A stretch of 41,309 bases of DNA from IMG/VR virus record IMGVR_UViG_3300021182_000103, positions 1-41,309 of that record; one strand, written 5' to 3'. The stretch's first letter is position 1. The number at the start of each line of letters is the position of its first letter. This stretch comes from a virus. The position numbers were made by a program, and so were the translations under genes. A model generated the notes under the pieces. The model ran no database searches and had not been told where the DNA came from. It saw only the letters and a program-made list of their open reading frames with translations. Below are positions 31,226-39,000 of this stretch, one piece after another.

Positions 31226-31465
31226 AGCTTTTCACAGTATTAGCGATTTTTTTTATATCTTTTCACGCATTTTAATCATAATTGATAGGTTTTCAAGTAA
31301 TTTTTACGATTCTTTCACTGATCTCTTACTTTCTTGTATAAATTTAGTGTTCAATTTTAAAGCTTTTCACAGTATAGCCGCCTTTATTTTCTATTTTACA
31401 CAAAAATATATTTGGCTTTATAATGCTTTTACTTGTACAATATTTTCTTTTCTTGCAAATTCTTA
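31226..31465. promoter_or_regulatory. divergent control region without a gene
   Basis: No supportable gene here. It holds a 15-bp direct repeat (AGCTTTTCACAGTAT at 31226-31240 and 31361-31375) and several weak leftward promoter candidates. The repeats, one touching the terS start, could be operator sites for a regulator acting on the late block. Confidence 0.5.
31432..31458 (-). promoter_or_regulatory. candidate leftward late promoter TTGCAA-15-TACAAG
   Basis: TTGCAA (31458-31453), 15 bp and TACAAG (31437-31432) on the minus strand, back to back with the plus-strand promoter. The -10 match is imperfect, so it may need an activator. It would transcribe terS and the tail genes. Confidence 0.45.
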
Positions 31466-31492
31466 TTGACTTAATTTTGTTTTGTATATAAT
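31466..31492 (+). promoter_or_regulatory. rightward promoter TTGACT-15-TATAAT
   Basis: TTGACT (31466-31471), 15 bp and TATAAT (31487-31492), the best promoter on the plus strand, immediately before the six-gene rightward operon. Confidence 0.8.
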
Positions 31493-31506
31493 AGGAGGCA
31501 GAAGAA

Positions 31507-31561
31507 CGAGAGAGACAAAAACAGACAACATTGCAAACGCAAAACCGTCGGGTCTCTCACG
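31507..31561 (+). other. 5' leader hairpin of the rightward operon
   Basis: A 10-bp stem (CGAGAGAGAC at 31507-31516 with GTCTCTCACG at 31552-31561, one mismatch) closes a 35-nt C/A-rich loop just downstream of the predicted start site. No U-run follows, so it is more likely a stability or regulatory element than a terminator. Confidence 0.5.
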
Positions 31562-31597
31562 CTCTCAATAATCTTTATATTTAATCCTTATAACTAT

Positions 31598-31795
31598 ATG
31601 AATAAATACAAGTTAATTTCAGTATTAAATAAACATTGAGACATATACGAAATATGCAAAAGACTGCAACAACTAAGCAAAGAAAAGACAAATCAAGAAA
31701 TATCTACAATCATAGAAGAAATAAGACTCCCATTAAATATTCACTTGTTCATCACTTCTAATTATTCGGATCTCATGACTTTAATTTATAAATAA
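31598..31795 (+). CDS. hypothetical protein (65 aa)
   Basis: First gene of the rightward operon: MNKYKLISVLNKHGDIYEICKRLQQL..., helical and basic, one UGA-Gly. TTAATCCTTATAAC precedes its ATG. Family not recognised. Confidence 0.6.
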
Positions 31796-31806
31796 TCCTT
31801 TTATAT

Positions 31807-31932
31807 ATGGCATACGAACGAGAAAGAATCTTGACCGCTCCGCATCTATCAAAACATTTTCTTTTGAGAGGTGAAACAATAGACAAAGAAGACAGGAACA
31901 CATACACAAACAAAGAAGCAGATCAAAAATAA
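31807..31932 (+). CDS. small charged protein (41 aa)
   Basis: MAYERERILTAPHLSKHFLLRGETIDKEDRNTYTNKEADQK. No UGA. The TAATCCTTTT tract before ATG and the tight spacing support it as a gene. Function unknown. Confidence 0.5.
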   Translation: MAYERERILTAPHLSKHFLLRGETIDKEDRNTYTNKEADQK

Positions 31933-31956
31933 TTTTACCCGTTAAACTTTCACACC

Positions 31957-32100
31957 ATGCAGGCAACTATTAAAAACCTTAAAAAGGTAGCCCGTCACTA
32001 TTCATACTATACAGCGGAAGAGAAAAAGGACTTTGAAGACACTTTGACGACTATTGAAAAAGGAGTTTTCAAGTTTATTGTAGATCATCCGAATTCTTAA
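31957..32100 (+). CDS. small hypothetical protein (47 aa)
   Basis: MQATIKNLKKVARHYSYYTAEEKKDFEDTL..., helical, with the TTAAACTTTC tract before its ATG. No family recognised. Confidence 0.55.
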   Translation: MQATIKNLKKVARHYSYYTAEEKKDFEDTLTTIEKGVFKFIVDHPNS

Positions 32101-32118
32101 TTTTTAATTATCTATTTT

Positions 32119-32325
32119 ATGAAAGCATTTTTTACAGTTTGAGCGATCGCGCTCTTGGTTCTTGTAGCCGTTCAGATAGGACACAAAGGACAGGAAGTAT
32201 TGAAGGACACAGATTGTAAGTCAGAGGTGCAGTATATGAACCTATACACCGACGGGACACCAGAATACAAAGTACATGCAGATCGATTTTTTTCGGCTGG
32301 TTTTGATCCAATAATCTATAAATAA
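32119..32325 (+). CDS. secreted or membrane-anchored small protein (68 aa)
   Basis: N-terminal hydrophobic segment (FFTVGAIALLVLVAVQIG, UGA-Gly at residue 8) typical of a signal anchor or uncleaved signal peptide. A soluble domain with one Cys follows (TDCKSEVQYMNLYTDGTPEYKV). It could alter the cell envelope, for example in superinfection exclusion, but that is inference from topology and placement. Confidence 0.55.
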
Positions 32326-32326
32326 T

Positions 32327-32578
32327 ATGAACATCATATATACAAGACACTTTATGGAACGAGCAAAAGAAAGATTTAATAAGCCAGAAAGCTACATAAA
32401 AGAAACAGTCGAATATATGTTAAAACTCGCAAAGAAGCACAAAATACAGCCAAAGAAAAGTTTGAACAATAGTTATACACTTGTATTTGAAGAATTCAAA
32501 ATCGCTTATACAAAAGAATCGTGACAGACTGTAATAATTACAATCGCCCAAAGAGACATAGATACTTCTAACCTTTAA
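32327..32578 (+). CDS. DUF4258/RelE-like small protein (83 aa)
   Basis: MNIIYTRHFMERAKERF...YTLVFEEFKIAYTKESGQTVIITIAQRD follows the beta-alpha-beta pattern of DUF4258 and RelE/BrnT-like proteins: His near the start, a basic helix, then strands ending in a conserved 'VIIT' strand. The UGA-Gly falls in the beta turn SGQ. If it is a toxin, the next gene is the natural antitoxin candidate; that pairing is not proven. Confidence 0.5.
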
Positions 32579-32588
32579 TTTTTACAAT

Positions 32589-32828
32589 ATGATAATTAAA
32601 CACGCCGCTGGCTCACGATTGATAGAGCTTCCTTCAGATATATCATCACATGATGCTAAATCGTTTATACACTCAATTGTTAGGCAATATCTAACGCTTA
32701 ATGACACAGAGAAACTAAAGTTCGACATCGAGATGCTATATATCGAGAAAGAGAATGAATATATCCAAGAATCAATACAACATGCAAAGGAGTTTAATGA
32801 TACCCTGCAATTAGAATGATTGATTTAA
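32589..32828 (+). CDS. hypothetical protein (79 aa)
   Basis: Helical, acidic C-terminus (ENEYIQESIQHAKEFNDTLQLEGLI). Stop lies immediately before the operon terminator. Possible partner of the DUF4258-like protein upstream. Confidence 0.55.
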
Positions 32829-32856
32829 AAAAAGCTCCCCGATCTGGGGAGTTTAT
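32829..32856. terminator. bidirectional intrinsic terminator
   Basis: CTCCCC/GGGGAG stem (32835-32840/32846-32851) with a 5-nt loop. It has an A7 on one side, giving a T7 for the minus strand, and TTTATTT on the other. It separates the rightward operon from the converging leftward right-arm genes. Confidence 0.85.
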
Positions 32857-33252
32857 TTATAGTTGTGCATCCATGGATTCTACAAAATATATAGCATCGA
32901 GACACCCGAAGCATACAGCGGCAGCAACATTATCAACAGCATTCAACGAATCGATCCATCTTTGCTGTTCTTGGGACACCTCGATTCAATCCGAAGATAA
33001 TGCTTTCTGTTCTCAATTCTTCTTTAGTGTTCGTGATCTCTTTAGTTCTATAAATAGGAGTCATCAATGTTTTAATAATAGCATATAGTCAGGGACACCT
33101 GGAGATACACCCATTCGCTTCTTTCTTATAGCCGATAGCATTGCAACCTTTGGAGGCAATCAACTTTCGTTCGCTAGATGCGAGAAAATATATCATTTTA
33201 ATCGAAGCCATTTTGCGAATGCTTCGGCTTCTTGATTTTCACTTACTTTCAT
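32857..33252 (-). CDS. VRR-NUC domain nuclease
   Basis: 131 residues: EAEAFAKWLRLKGYIFSHLANESG, then MGVSPGVPDYMLLL and LLFIELKR, and SQEQQRWIDSLNAVDNVAAAVCFG. These are the G-PD, E-K and Q-W blocks of the VRR-NUC branch of PD-(D/E)XK nucleases, found in phage recombination modules as structure-specific (Holliday-type) nucleases. Consistent with the Bet/exonuclease genes in the same arm. Two UGA codons sit at NESG and SDG. Confidence 0.8.
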
Positions 33253-33253
33253 A

Positions 33254-33436
33254 TTACCATATTTCTAATGTAGTATTTTTTCTTTTACACTTTGTACATT
33301 TAGGATTTGCATCAATAGAAAAGTTGTTTGAAAATTGATATATTTCCCATTTATTGCCACAAGTATTACATTTCATTTTGAATTTTATTCCAATTCAAAG
33401 AATATCTTTCATAAAGTATATAGCTAATTTTTTCAT
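33254..33436 (-). CDS. zinc-ribbon protein (60 aa)
   Basis: CNTCGNKWEIY then CTKCKRKN: two CxxC knuckles 25 residues apart, a standard zinc ribbon. Overlaps the HNH gene upstream. DNA or protein binding likely; role unknown. Confidence 0.65.
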
Positions 33437-33684
33437 AGGATTTTATTATGGATACGCTGCAATTCATCCTGCAACAAATACGGGGACACTTGGAGATGCG
33501 CTCTCATGTGATCCAGGCGGCATAATCATATCAGATTTGAAAGGACATCCTGCTCTTCTTTTCTCTTTTTACCGAATGTGCTGCGCTTCTGGAGATGATG
33601 CACGTCCACGACTGGAGCATTGCATACCTCGCATAAAGGATTTTCTCAAAAGTATTCTATATAGACTTTAATGTGTTTTTGCAT
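33424..33684 (-). CDS. HNH nuclease (86 aa)
   Basis: CEVCNAPVVDVHHLQKRSTFGKKRKEEQD, then NLIGLCRLDHMRAHLQ. This is the compact HNH fold with CxxC, the HH pair and the D-H-x-x-AH end. The conserved NLIGLC glycine is UGA. It overlaps both neighbours, so it is integrated in the operon rather than a free homing unit. Such small HNH proteins can assist packaging or act in recombination. Confidence 0.75.
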
Positions 33685-33895
33685 GGTTATTATCTACAAA
33701 TATATTATATGGTGGTAATCTTAAAATAAATCTTTGATACGGAGTTGATATAATCACATCGTCTCATGTAAATGGATTTTTTACTATAATAGGCTGACCT
33801 TGCATATTCTCTGTAACATAACAGTCAATGTATAAAACATCACTTCATAGCCATTCGTCTCGGGTTATTTTAGGATTTTCAAATCTGTATTTCAT
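33668..33895 (-). CDS. hypothetical protein (75 aa)
   Basis: Beta-rich (VLYIDCYVTENMQGQPIIVKNPFTGDDVII). Start overlaps the end of the preceding gene by ~30 bp. No family recognised. Confidence 0.5.
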
Positions 33896-34104
33896 AGCAC
33901 GCTTTCGAGTAAAAGGATAATGTCATTACCATATTCATCTGATCGATGCGGTAGAGTCACGCTATTCGGTCTGTATCAGTGTTTTATATCCAGATCCACG
34001 AGTCATTGCATAAGCTGGTCTCGCTTATGTTTTGGATGCAAGTGTTTTACGTTCGGGATCTTCATGGATAGATCGGCTATCTTGTCTTGTATTTCTGGTA
34101 GCAT
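33865..34104 (-). CDS. hypothetical protein (79 aa)
   Basis: MLPEIQDKIADLSMKIPNVKHLHPKHKRDQLMQGLVDLDIKHGYR..., with three UGA-Gly codons. Tightly packed with neighbours. Family not recognised. Confidence 0.5.
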
Positions 34105-34113
34105 ATAGTATTA

Positions 34114-34299
34114 TTATAAATGTTGTATAAGGATTCTCTCAAATATTTCTCGGACAGTAACATCGGGTCTTGTACACTGATTAAATTGATCCGGATTCAT
34201 ATTCCTTATCAGATTATTAAAAACGTTTCTCAAGTCTGATTTAACAGCTATGAGTCTATTGTATTCCTCAAGGGAAATTGTTACGAGTGGTTCTTGCAT
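34114..34299 (-). CDS. hypothetical protein (61 aa)
   Basis: MQEPLVTISLEEYNRLIAVKSDLRNVFNN. The V-T-I-S-x-E-E-Y-x-x-L start is common in small phage coiled proteins. It ends near the next ATG. Role unknown. Confidence 0.55.
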   Translation of the reverse strand: MQEPLVTISLEEYNRLIAVKSDLRNVFNNLIRNMNPDQFNQCTRPDVTVREIFERILIQHL

Positions 34300-34301
34300 A
34301 G

Positions 34302-34775
34302 TTATTTTGGATTATAGAGCTGTTTAATTGCTATTATTATTTGTCTTTTTGTTTCGTTCTTAATATAGTCTTCTTGATTATATGCGAATTCTATTTCAGG
34401 AATAACCGCAAGCACTTCTTCTAGTGTCTTTGTTGTTTTAGTATTTTCCTGTTCAAAATATTCTGGAGGCATAGCAAGTTTTACCTTGTATAATGAAAGT
34501 GAATCTTCTCATAACTTTCCTTCTAGCTGAATTCTTGTTCAATTATCACATATTCAAATTATCAAGTTTGTATTTTTATCAAAGACGATTTCTTTGAAAT
34601 AATTTACTGCTTCAACTGGACTATTAAAGTTTTTAATGGTATCATTTTTACCTTGAGGTAAAATAGCTTTCTCGGCTTGTTCATCTAGGAATGTTAAAAT
34701 AGCACACGAAAGAGTTCTAGGTCATTGTGTATTATAGTGCGATTCAATTTCTATTATTCTTTCTGATGGTAACAT
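34302..34775 (-). CDS. hypothetical protein (157 aa)
   Basis: Mixed alpha/beta protein (RTLSCAILTFLDEQAEKAILPQ, NLIIGICDNGTRIQLEGKLG, VKLAMPPEYFEQ) with four UGA codons. No recognised motif. Part of the tightly packed right-arm block. Confidence 0.55.
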
Positions 34776-34777
34776 AT

Positions 34778-34972
34778 CTATTTTGGTGAATGATAAAATT
34801 TTTCTATATCTTTTGGAGTAACTCGGAATACATAGAAGTATCATACTGGAGCTTTCCTAGTAAGCATACAGGAGCCATCATTATTGATATGATGGATTTC
34901 CCAGATCTCAGAGATTGCCTTTGGATTGTTCTTTGGTTTGAATTGTACAGGCTGTCAAATGTATACTTTCAT
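34778..34972 (-). CDS. hypothetical protein (64 aa)
   Basis: MKVYIGQPVQFKPKNNPKAISEIWEIHHINNDGSCMLTRK..., beta-rich, SH3-barrel-like size. Starts 2 bp past the stop of the membrane protein. Family not recognised. Confidence 0.5.
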
Positions 34973-34973
34973 A

Positions 34974-35114
34974 TTATCGAATTGTTTTACTATTAGATTC
35001 CTTGGCTATCTTGGTAGCTATTACCATACCTATACAAGCGAAAACTATTGCCACGCTGATTGTATAGAGTGCAAAATCTTGATACGTATTGAACGCTATA
35101 AATACAGTATTCAT
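34974..35114 (-). CDS. small membrane protein (46 aa)
   Basis: Contains one membrane helix (ALYTISVAIVFACIGMVIAT) after a short polar start. No family recognised. Between two soluble small genes of the right arm. Confidence 0.55.
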   Translation of the reverse strand: MNTVFIAFNTYQDFALYTISVAIVFACIGMVIATKIAKESNSKTIR

Positions 35115-35156
35115 ACAAAAATAGAAAGATATTATTACTTTTGATTTTTGTATGAA

Positions 35157-35603
35157 TTATTCTACGTCTACATATTCTACAAACTGTTTGTAGAAATCTC
35201 GGTAATTTTCTTGGTATTTTGTCTGGATTACATTGTGTACGCTGACTTTCTCTTCGCTATTCTTATGAGTTTTCATCATTACATCTCGCTCACAATATTT
35301 AGCGACTAGCCATTCTCAGGCGAAAAATTGTTTTACTCGCTTTCTAGGCATCATCCAAGCAGCTCAAGCCCTGTAGATGAGTCAAAACCATTGTAGCTTT
35401 GCCATCTCCGCGTACTGACTAGAGGTAAGACCTATTTTGTTTCTCTCGATCACATTGGTATTATTCTTGATACAGAATTTCCAAATCTTCGAGAGTATTC
35501 CGACAAATTTTTGGTTGAAATAGTTGTAATATATAACGTGTTTGGCATTACAATGCTCACACATATATACTTTCTGTTTCTTTGTTTCTTCGAGTGTTAT
35601 CAT
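35157..35603 (-). CDS. phage protein with N-terminal zinc site (148 aa)
   Basis: VYMCEHCNAKHVIYYNYFNQKF then WKFCIKNN at the start; a CxxC with a downstream Cys could bind zinc. Rest helical (SSQYAEMAKLQWFGLIYRAGAAW). Three UGA codons join the halves. It resembles a phage hypothetical family seen near replication genes; not named. Confidence 0.55.
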
Positions 35604-35604
35604 A

Positions 35605-36432
35605 TTAGATTGCGATTAAGAGAACACGATTGATCCAAGATTCTTTATTTTGCATTGTTCCAGGAGTTCAAACATAGTATCGAGCAATACACCTGACTAG
35701 GCTATCTTGTTTACAGCCTTTATCGATATAGTTTGCTTTGAGCATATTGGTTTTTGAATCGAAGTAATCATCGATCGAATCAAACTTATACAGGTAGCAG
35801 CCGTTTTCATCAGGATATTTTCATTTAAAAGGTGTAACAGTACCATTTGAAGTTACCCGGCCCTTAACTCATCCCCAGTTGTTGTAAAACGCACAGGCGG
35901 GCTTATTATAGTTAATTCCTATATGGCTTTCAGCATAGGTGATACCTAAGACAACTCACACAGGCACACTTTTTGATTCAGAAACCTTTTTTATAGAATC
36001 GAACATATCCCAATTATTACACAATGGAGTGGTTTTTCCATTCAGTTGTCAGTATTTACACACTCTTTCCATTATTATTTTGTCTCTATCTGAGCGTTGG
36101 GGATCGGCGATAGTGGTCGCCGTGCCTGTTCAAAAAAATTCTTCTTTGGTTTTTTCTGTGATATTATCACAGTCTACCACTGTTCCAGTATTTGAATTCG
36201 CTTTTTCACACTCTGTCCACTTTTCGTATTCTCATTTTAATTGCAATAGTTTTGTTGATTGCTCTTGGATCTGTCAGCTCAATGTTTTTACTTGTTCCTG
36301 AGCGTAAGCCACATTTTGTTTTCTTGTGTCTTCCATGTTCCCACGATACATTATCGGAAGAAGTAGTATAGCAAGTATAAATACGATCATTTTCCAGTTT
36401 TGGAGTATGTAATCTGTAATTTTTTGTTTCAT
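35605..36432 (-). CDS. membrane-anchored lysozyme-like endolysin
   Basis: 275 residues. A signal anchor (MIVFILAILLLPIMY, ~13-29) and a coiled stretch precede a lysozyme/transglycosylase/glucosaminidase-like domain: PVGVVLGITYAESHIGINY with candidate catalytic Glu168, CAFYNNWGGVKG, KFDSIDDYFDSKTNML and VRCIARYYVGTPGT...SWINRVLL. A pattern of anchor plus muralytic domain suggests SAR-type export without a holin. It has its own promoter (36563-36589) and lies far from the holin-like genes. Confidence 0.7.
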
Positions 36433-36556
36433 ATATTTGTATTTAAAATATAAGTTTACCTTGTGCATCTATTTTCTCGCTCATACTGGTGTACTATTGC
36501 GATCGTGCATTTCGGATGTTGGCGGTTATGCTGTTGAGAATGTATCTCGGTTGCAT
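36433..36556 (-). other. leader of the lysin gene with a possible 20-codon ORF
   Basis: The -10 at 36563-36568 predicts a transcript start at about 36556, exactly the A of an ATG that opens a 20-codon frame (MQPRYILNSITANIRNARSQ, stop 36494). It could be a leaderless leader peptide regulating the lysin. The sequence alone cannot prove it. Confidence 0.3.
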
Positions 36557-36562
36557 ACGTGT

Positions 36563-36589
36563 ATTATATATATTTTTTCTTTTTTGCAA
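36563..36589 (-). promoter_or_regulatory. lysin promoter TTGCAA-15-TATAAT
   Basis: TTGCAA (36589-36584), 15 bp and TATAAT (36568-36563) on the minus strand, between YopX and the lysin. Confidence 0.75.
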
Positions 36590-36613
36590 AAGATTTTTTT
36601 CTTTTCTTGAAAA

Positions 36614-37030
36614 CTATCATTGATGAGGAAGTAGTTTCGGGTTCTCGTATATGTTTCAGATTACTTCAAAATTTATTATGTTACCGTCGCAAGCACTATC
36701 AAAGGCGGCATCATCACACATCGAAAGAACACCAGCTCATTCGAACATTTCGTAACTATTATTTAAAAGATCATCATTTCACATTAAAGTCCATTTTCAA
36801 ATTCACCAGTCAACACCCGATATGAAAAATATCTCCAGGAGTTCATAGTGTTTATCCCAGGCTTGTATTTGTAAAATATCTCATTCGTATATTTCCTTTC
36901 AGTTTTTGTCCTCACATCAGGTATACTGCATATATCCAAATACATCTCAAGCCACGCCATTTGCAACATTGTCTGGATATTGCATTTCCTTTTCTCTAGG
37001 ATTCCAGAATCGAAACTTTATTTTTCTCAT
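36614..37030 (-). CDS. YopX family protein
   Basis: 138 residues: MRKIKFRFWNPREKEM, then the hallmark [21 protein letters not shown] and the closing VIGNIYENPKLL. This is a textbook YopX protein of phages, function unknown. Every glycine in the hallmark motif except none is standard; several (YTG, KNG, YEG, VIG) are UGA codons, which makes this gene one of the clearest proofs of UGA=Gly. It has a TTAACTAATTTACT leader after the HNH terminator. Confidence 0.9.
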
Positions 37031-37045
37031 AGTAAATTAGTTAAG

Positions 37046-37099
37046 AGTAAAAAATCCCCATCATTTTATAGCACAACCGCCAAGAAGTAAATGATGAGG
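37046..37099 (-). terminator. intrinsic terminator after HNH-A
   Basis: 11-bp stem (37089-37099/37056-37066, one G-U pair) with a ~22-nt loop and a T7 run on the minus strand. The loop (37074-37086) is complementary at 12 of 13 positions to 37133-37145 at the end of the HNH-A coding region. Confidence 0.8.
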
Positions 37100-37122
37100 A
37101 CTGAGAACAAGTCTCGTGGTCA

Positions 37123-37653
37123 TTATATTTTTTTCTTGGCTGTTGCAAATTTAAATTTCCATACGAATCATCAAGCGGAATTATAGTGTTCCTTACTTCT
37201 GCAACATTGTGATATTTGTGTTGCAGATATTCACAGATTTTTTTCTATCTCTCTACCACATGACCACTCTGATATAAAGTTTCATTCCATATCAAACTGG
37301 AGTATAGATATTCTTTGCTTGTTATCTCGTCATTTCTTAATCATATCATCCATATTATCCTTCATCGTTCAAACAAATATGTTATCCTCTCTATTGTTTG
37401 TTTTATCATCGTCTTTGTGACAAGCACATAGTTTTTTATTATTTGCATCCATTCGGTGAAAAACAATAGCAACTATTCTATGTATTCCTATTGGTTTATG
37501 TTTTTTATTCTTATAAAGATTCACATATAAATATCAACCAGTTCATATTCATGGAGACATAATTTTGTTTATATAATAACTCTTTATGTTTCATTCGTTA
37601 GAGACTTGGTAGAGTCATTCATATCACGGGATATCTTTCCAAATTTCATTCAT
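37123..37653 (-). CDS. NUMOD4-HNH homing endonuclease A
   Basis: 176 residues. NUMOD4 start MNEIWKDIPGYEGLYQVSNEGNIKS; HNH region GIHRIVAIVFH...CACHKDDDKTNNREDNIFVG (a variant with Cys in place of the usual VNH); NUMOD1-like DNA-binding end ISILQFDMEGNFISEW...LGISATQISQCC. UGA encodes the motif glycines. It has its own promoter, structured leader and terminator, so it is a self-contained homing unit. Sister copy at 39001-39540. Confidence 0.85.
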
Positions 37654-37760
37654 AAAAACCCTATATTTAGAGGATAAAAGCGTGTTTGTTCAGAACGATC
37701 ATATTATCTATGATTTGCTATTATCCCCTTAATACAGGGCTGAATACGAAAGTTCTGAAC
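37654..37760 (-). ncRNA. structured leader of HNH-A (attenuator)
   Basis: The transcript is predicted to start near 37760. Its first nine bases (GTTCAGAAC, 37752-37760) are complementary to GTTCTGAAC (37688-37696) in the loop of a 23-bp terminator-like stem (37727-37749 with 37659-37681, 21 of 23 paired). The stem ends in TTTTT followed directly by the ATG. A small inner hairpin (ATCATA/TATGAT) lies in the loop. About 70% identical to the HNH-B leader, with compensatory changes in both pairings. Confidence 0.8.
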
Positions 37761-37766
37761 ACCTGT

Positions 37767-37793
37767 ATTATATGATTTTTTTATGATATTCAA
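37767..37793 (-). promoter_or_regulatory. HNH-A promoter TTGAAT-15-TATAAT
   Basis: TTGAAT (37793-37788), 15 bp and TATAAT (37772-37767). It overlaps the last codons of the exonuclease gene. Confidence 0.75.
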
Positions 37794-38989
37794 GTTATTT
37801 CTTGGAGAAAATCCAAATAAGATTCAGTTCCTCAGAAAAAATCGCTGAGGTTAGGTAAAAACTTAGAATCATTTACATATAAAAGATTCAGTTGGTTCAA
37901 AAATCTCTTATAAATTTCTAAACACATAGGATGAATATATTTTTTCTGTTCGAAATCAATCACGATCTTCTTGCAGGTTTTACCCATTTTTAGAATTCAC
38001 ATTTTGACCAACATATCAGTTTTTATAGCATTGGTCATATAGCGGTCGTATTCGAGTCAATTTGCGTCCATGAGAGCGTTTAATTCTGCTTGGAGTAACT
38101 TTGGTGCCGTCGCCTCTCAAGTCTTCACCTCATTGAAAATAAAGCGTTTGACGGGCCTTCCGAGTTCTGCCTCAAGTGCTATCTTGTAAAATCCTGCCTG
38201 CATTTCGTATGCTGGAAAAATTGTGTCCTCTTCGCTTGATAGTTTTTCCTTGAATTTATGATCGATCCCGACAATACTTTCTCAGTCTTCATCGAGAGCA
38301 GCGACATCTATCTTTGCTTTTAGAGGTAGTGGCATATCGTTTCCTTCTTCGTCTTTGAAGAAAGTAAAGATATCCATTTCAGCCGCGATAATTGATAGGT
38401 CGTCTTTATTATCTATGAAGTTACAGATCCCTTTGTCGATCCGGGACTCAGCATCTTCTACTACATTTTCTTTCTTGAGCCATTCTACATATCGGAATCG
38501 TGATTCAAGACCTTTTTCTACGTCTATCTCGTCGATTTCCTTCTTGGTGAGTCCATAGTTCTCTGCAAGTTCTTTCTTGTCGTTCAGGAGCTTTTCTATC
38601 TCATCCAGAACAGTATAGATACTGACCTTCTTCCCGATCATCATTTCCTCTTCTGTAAGAGTTGGGATAACGAAGTCTGGAATCTTTGTGCCTTCTCGCC
38701 ATTTATTGTACCCATTGTGGATTGCTCCGACTACTTCATCGAAGAATTTTTGCTGGGCAATAGAGAACATTGCTTCCGGGATGTACATACCAGTATTGAT
38801 TGCCTCTTCTACTCAGGCGTGGCATGAAACTCAAATAAGTTGTGCCAATCCTTTTTCATCGTTGAAGTCGTGTCTTATGTATCACTTGAAGAACAATTGT
38901 TGATCTGCTGACCACTGCCTTATACATGAATAAGAAACATGACGTATTGGTAATAAATCCGCATCACCTCTACTTATAACATTTGTCAT
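37781..38989 (-). CDS. PD-(D/E)XK exonuclease (RecB/Cas4-like)
   Basis: 402 residues. N-terminal VSYSCIRQWSADQQLFFKGYI and GVSCHAGVEEAI match the RecB-family entry (S-x-S-x-I ... H-x-x-V-E). The nuclease core is LPLKAKIDVAALDEDGESIVGIDHKFK (D, then D-H-K) followed by AYEMQAGFYKIALEA (Q-x-x-x-Y). Together with Bet this makes a lambda Red-like recombination pair: resection of dsDNA ends, then annealing. Eleven or so UGA codons. Separated from bet by the HNH-B unit. Confidence 0.8.
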
Positions 38990-39000
38990 AAAAAATAATA

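Noticed and set aside
33085-33500. Similar GGGACACYTGGAGAT sequences in the VRR-NUC and HNH genes
   Set aside because: They lie in different frames and encode family-typical residues in each gene, so a chance match is more likely than a functional repeat.
37654-37760. HNH leaders as group I introns
   Set aside because: They do not interrupt any gene; bet and the exonuclease are intact, and a promoter precedes each leader.
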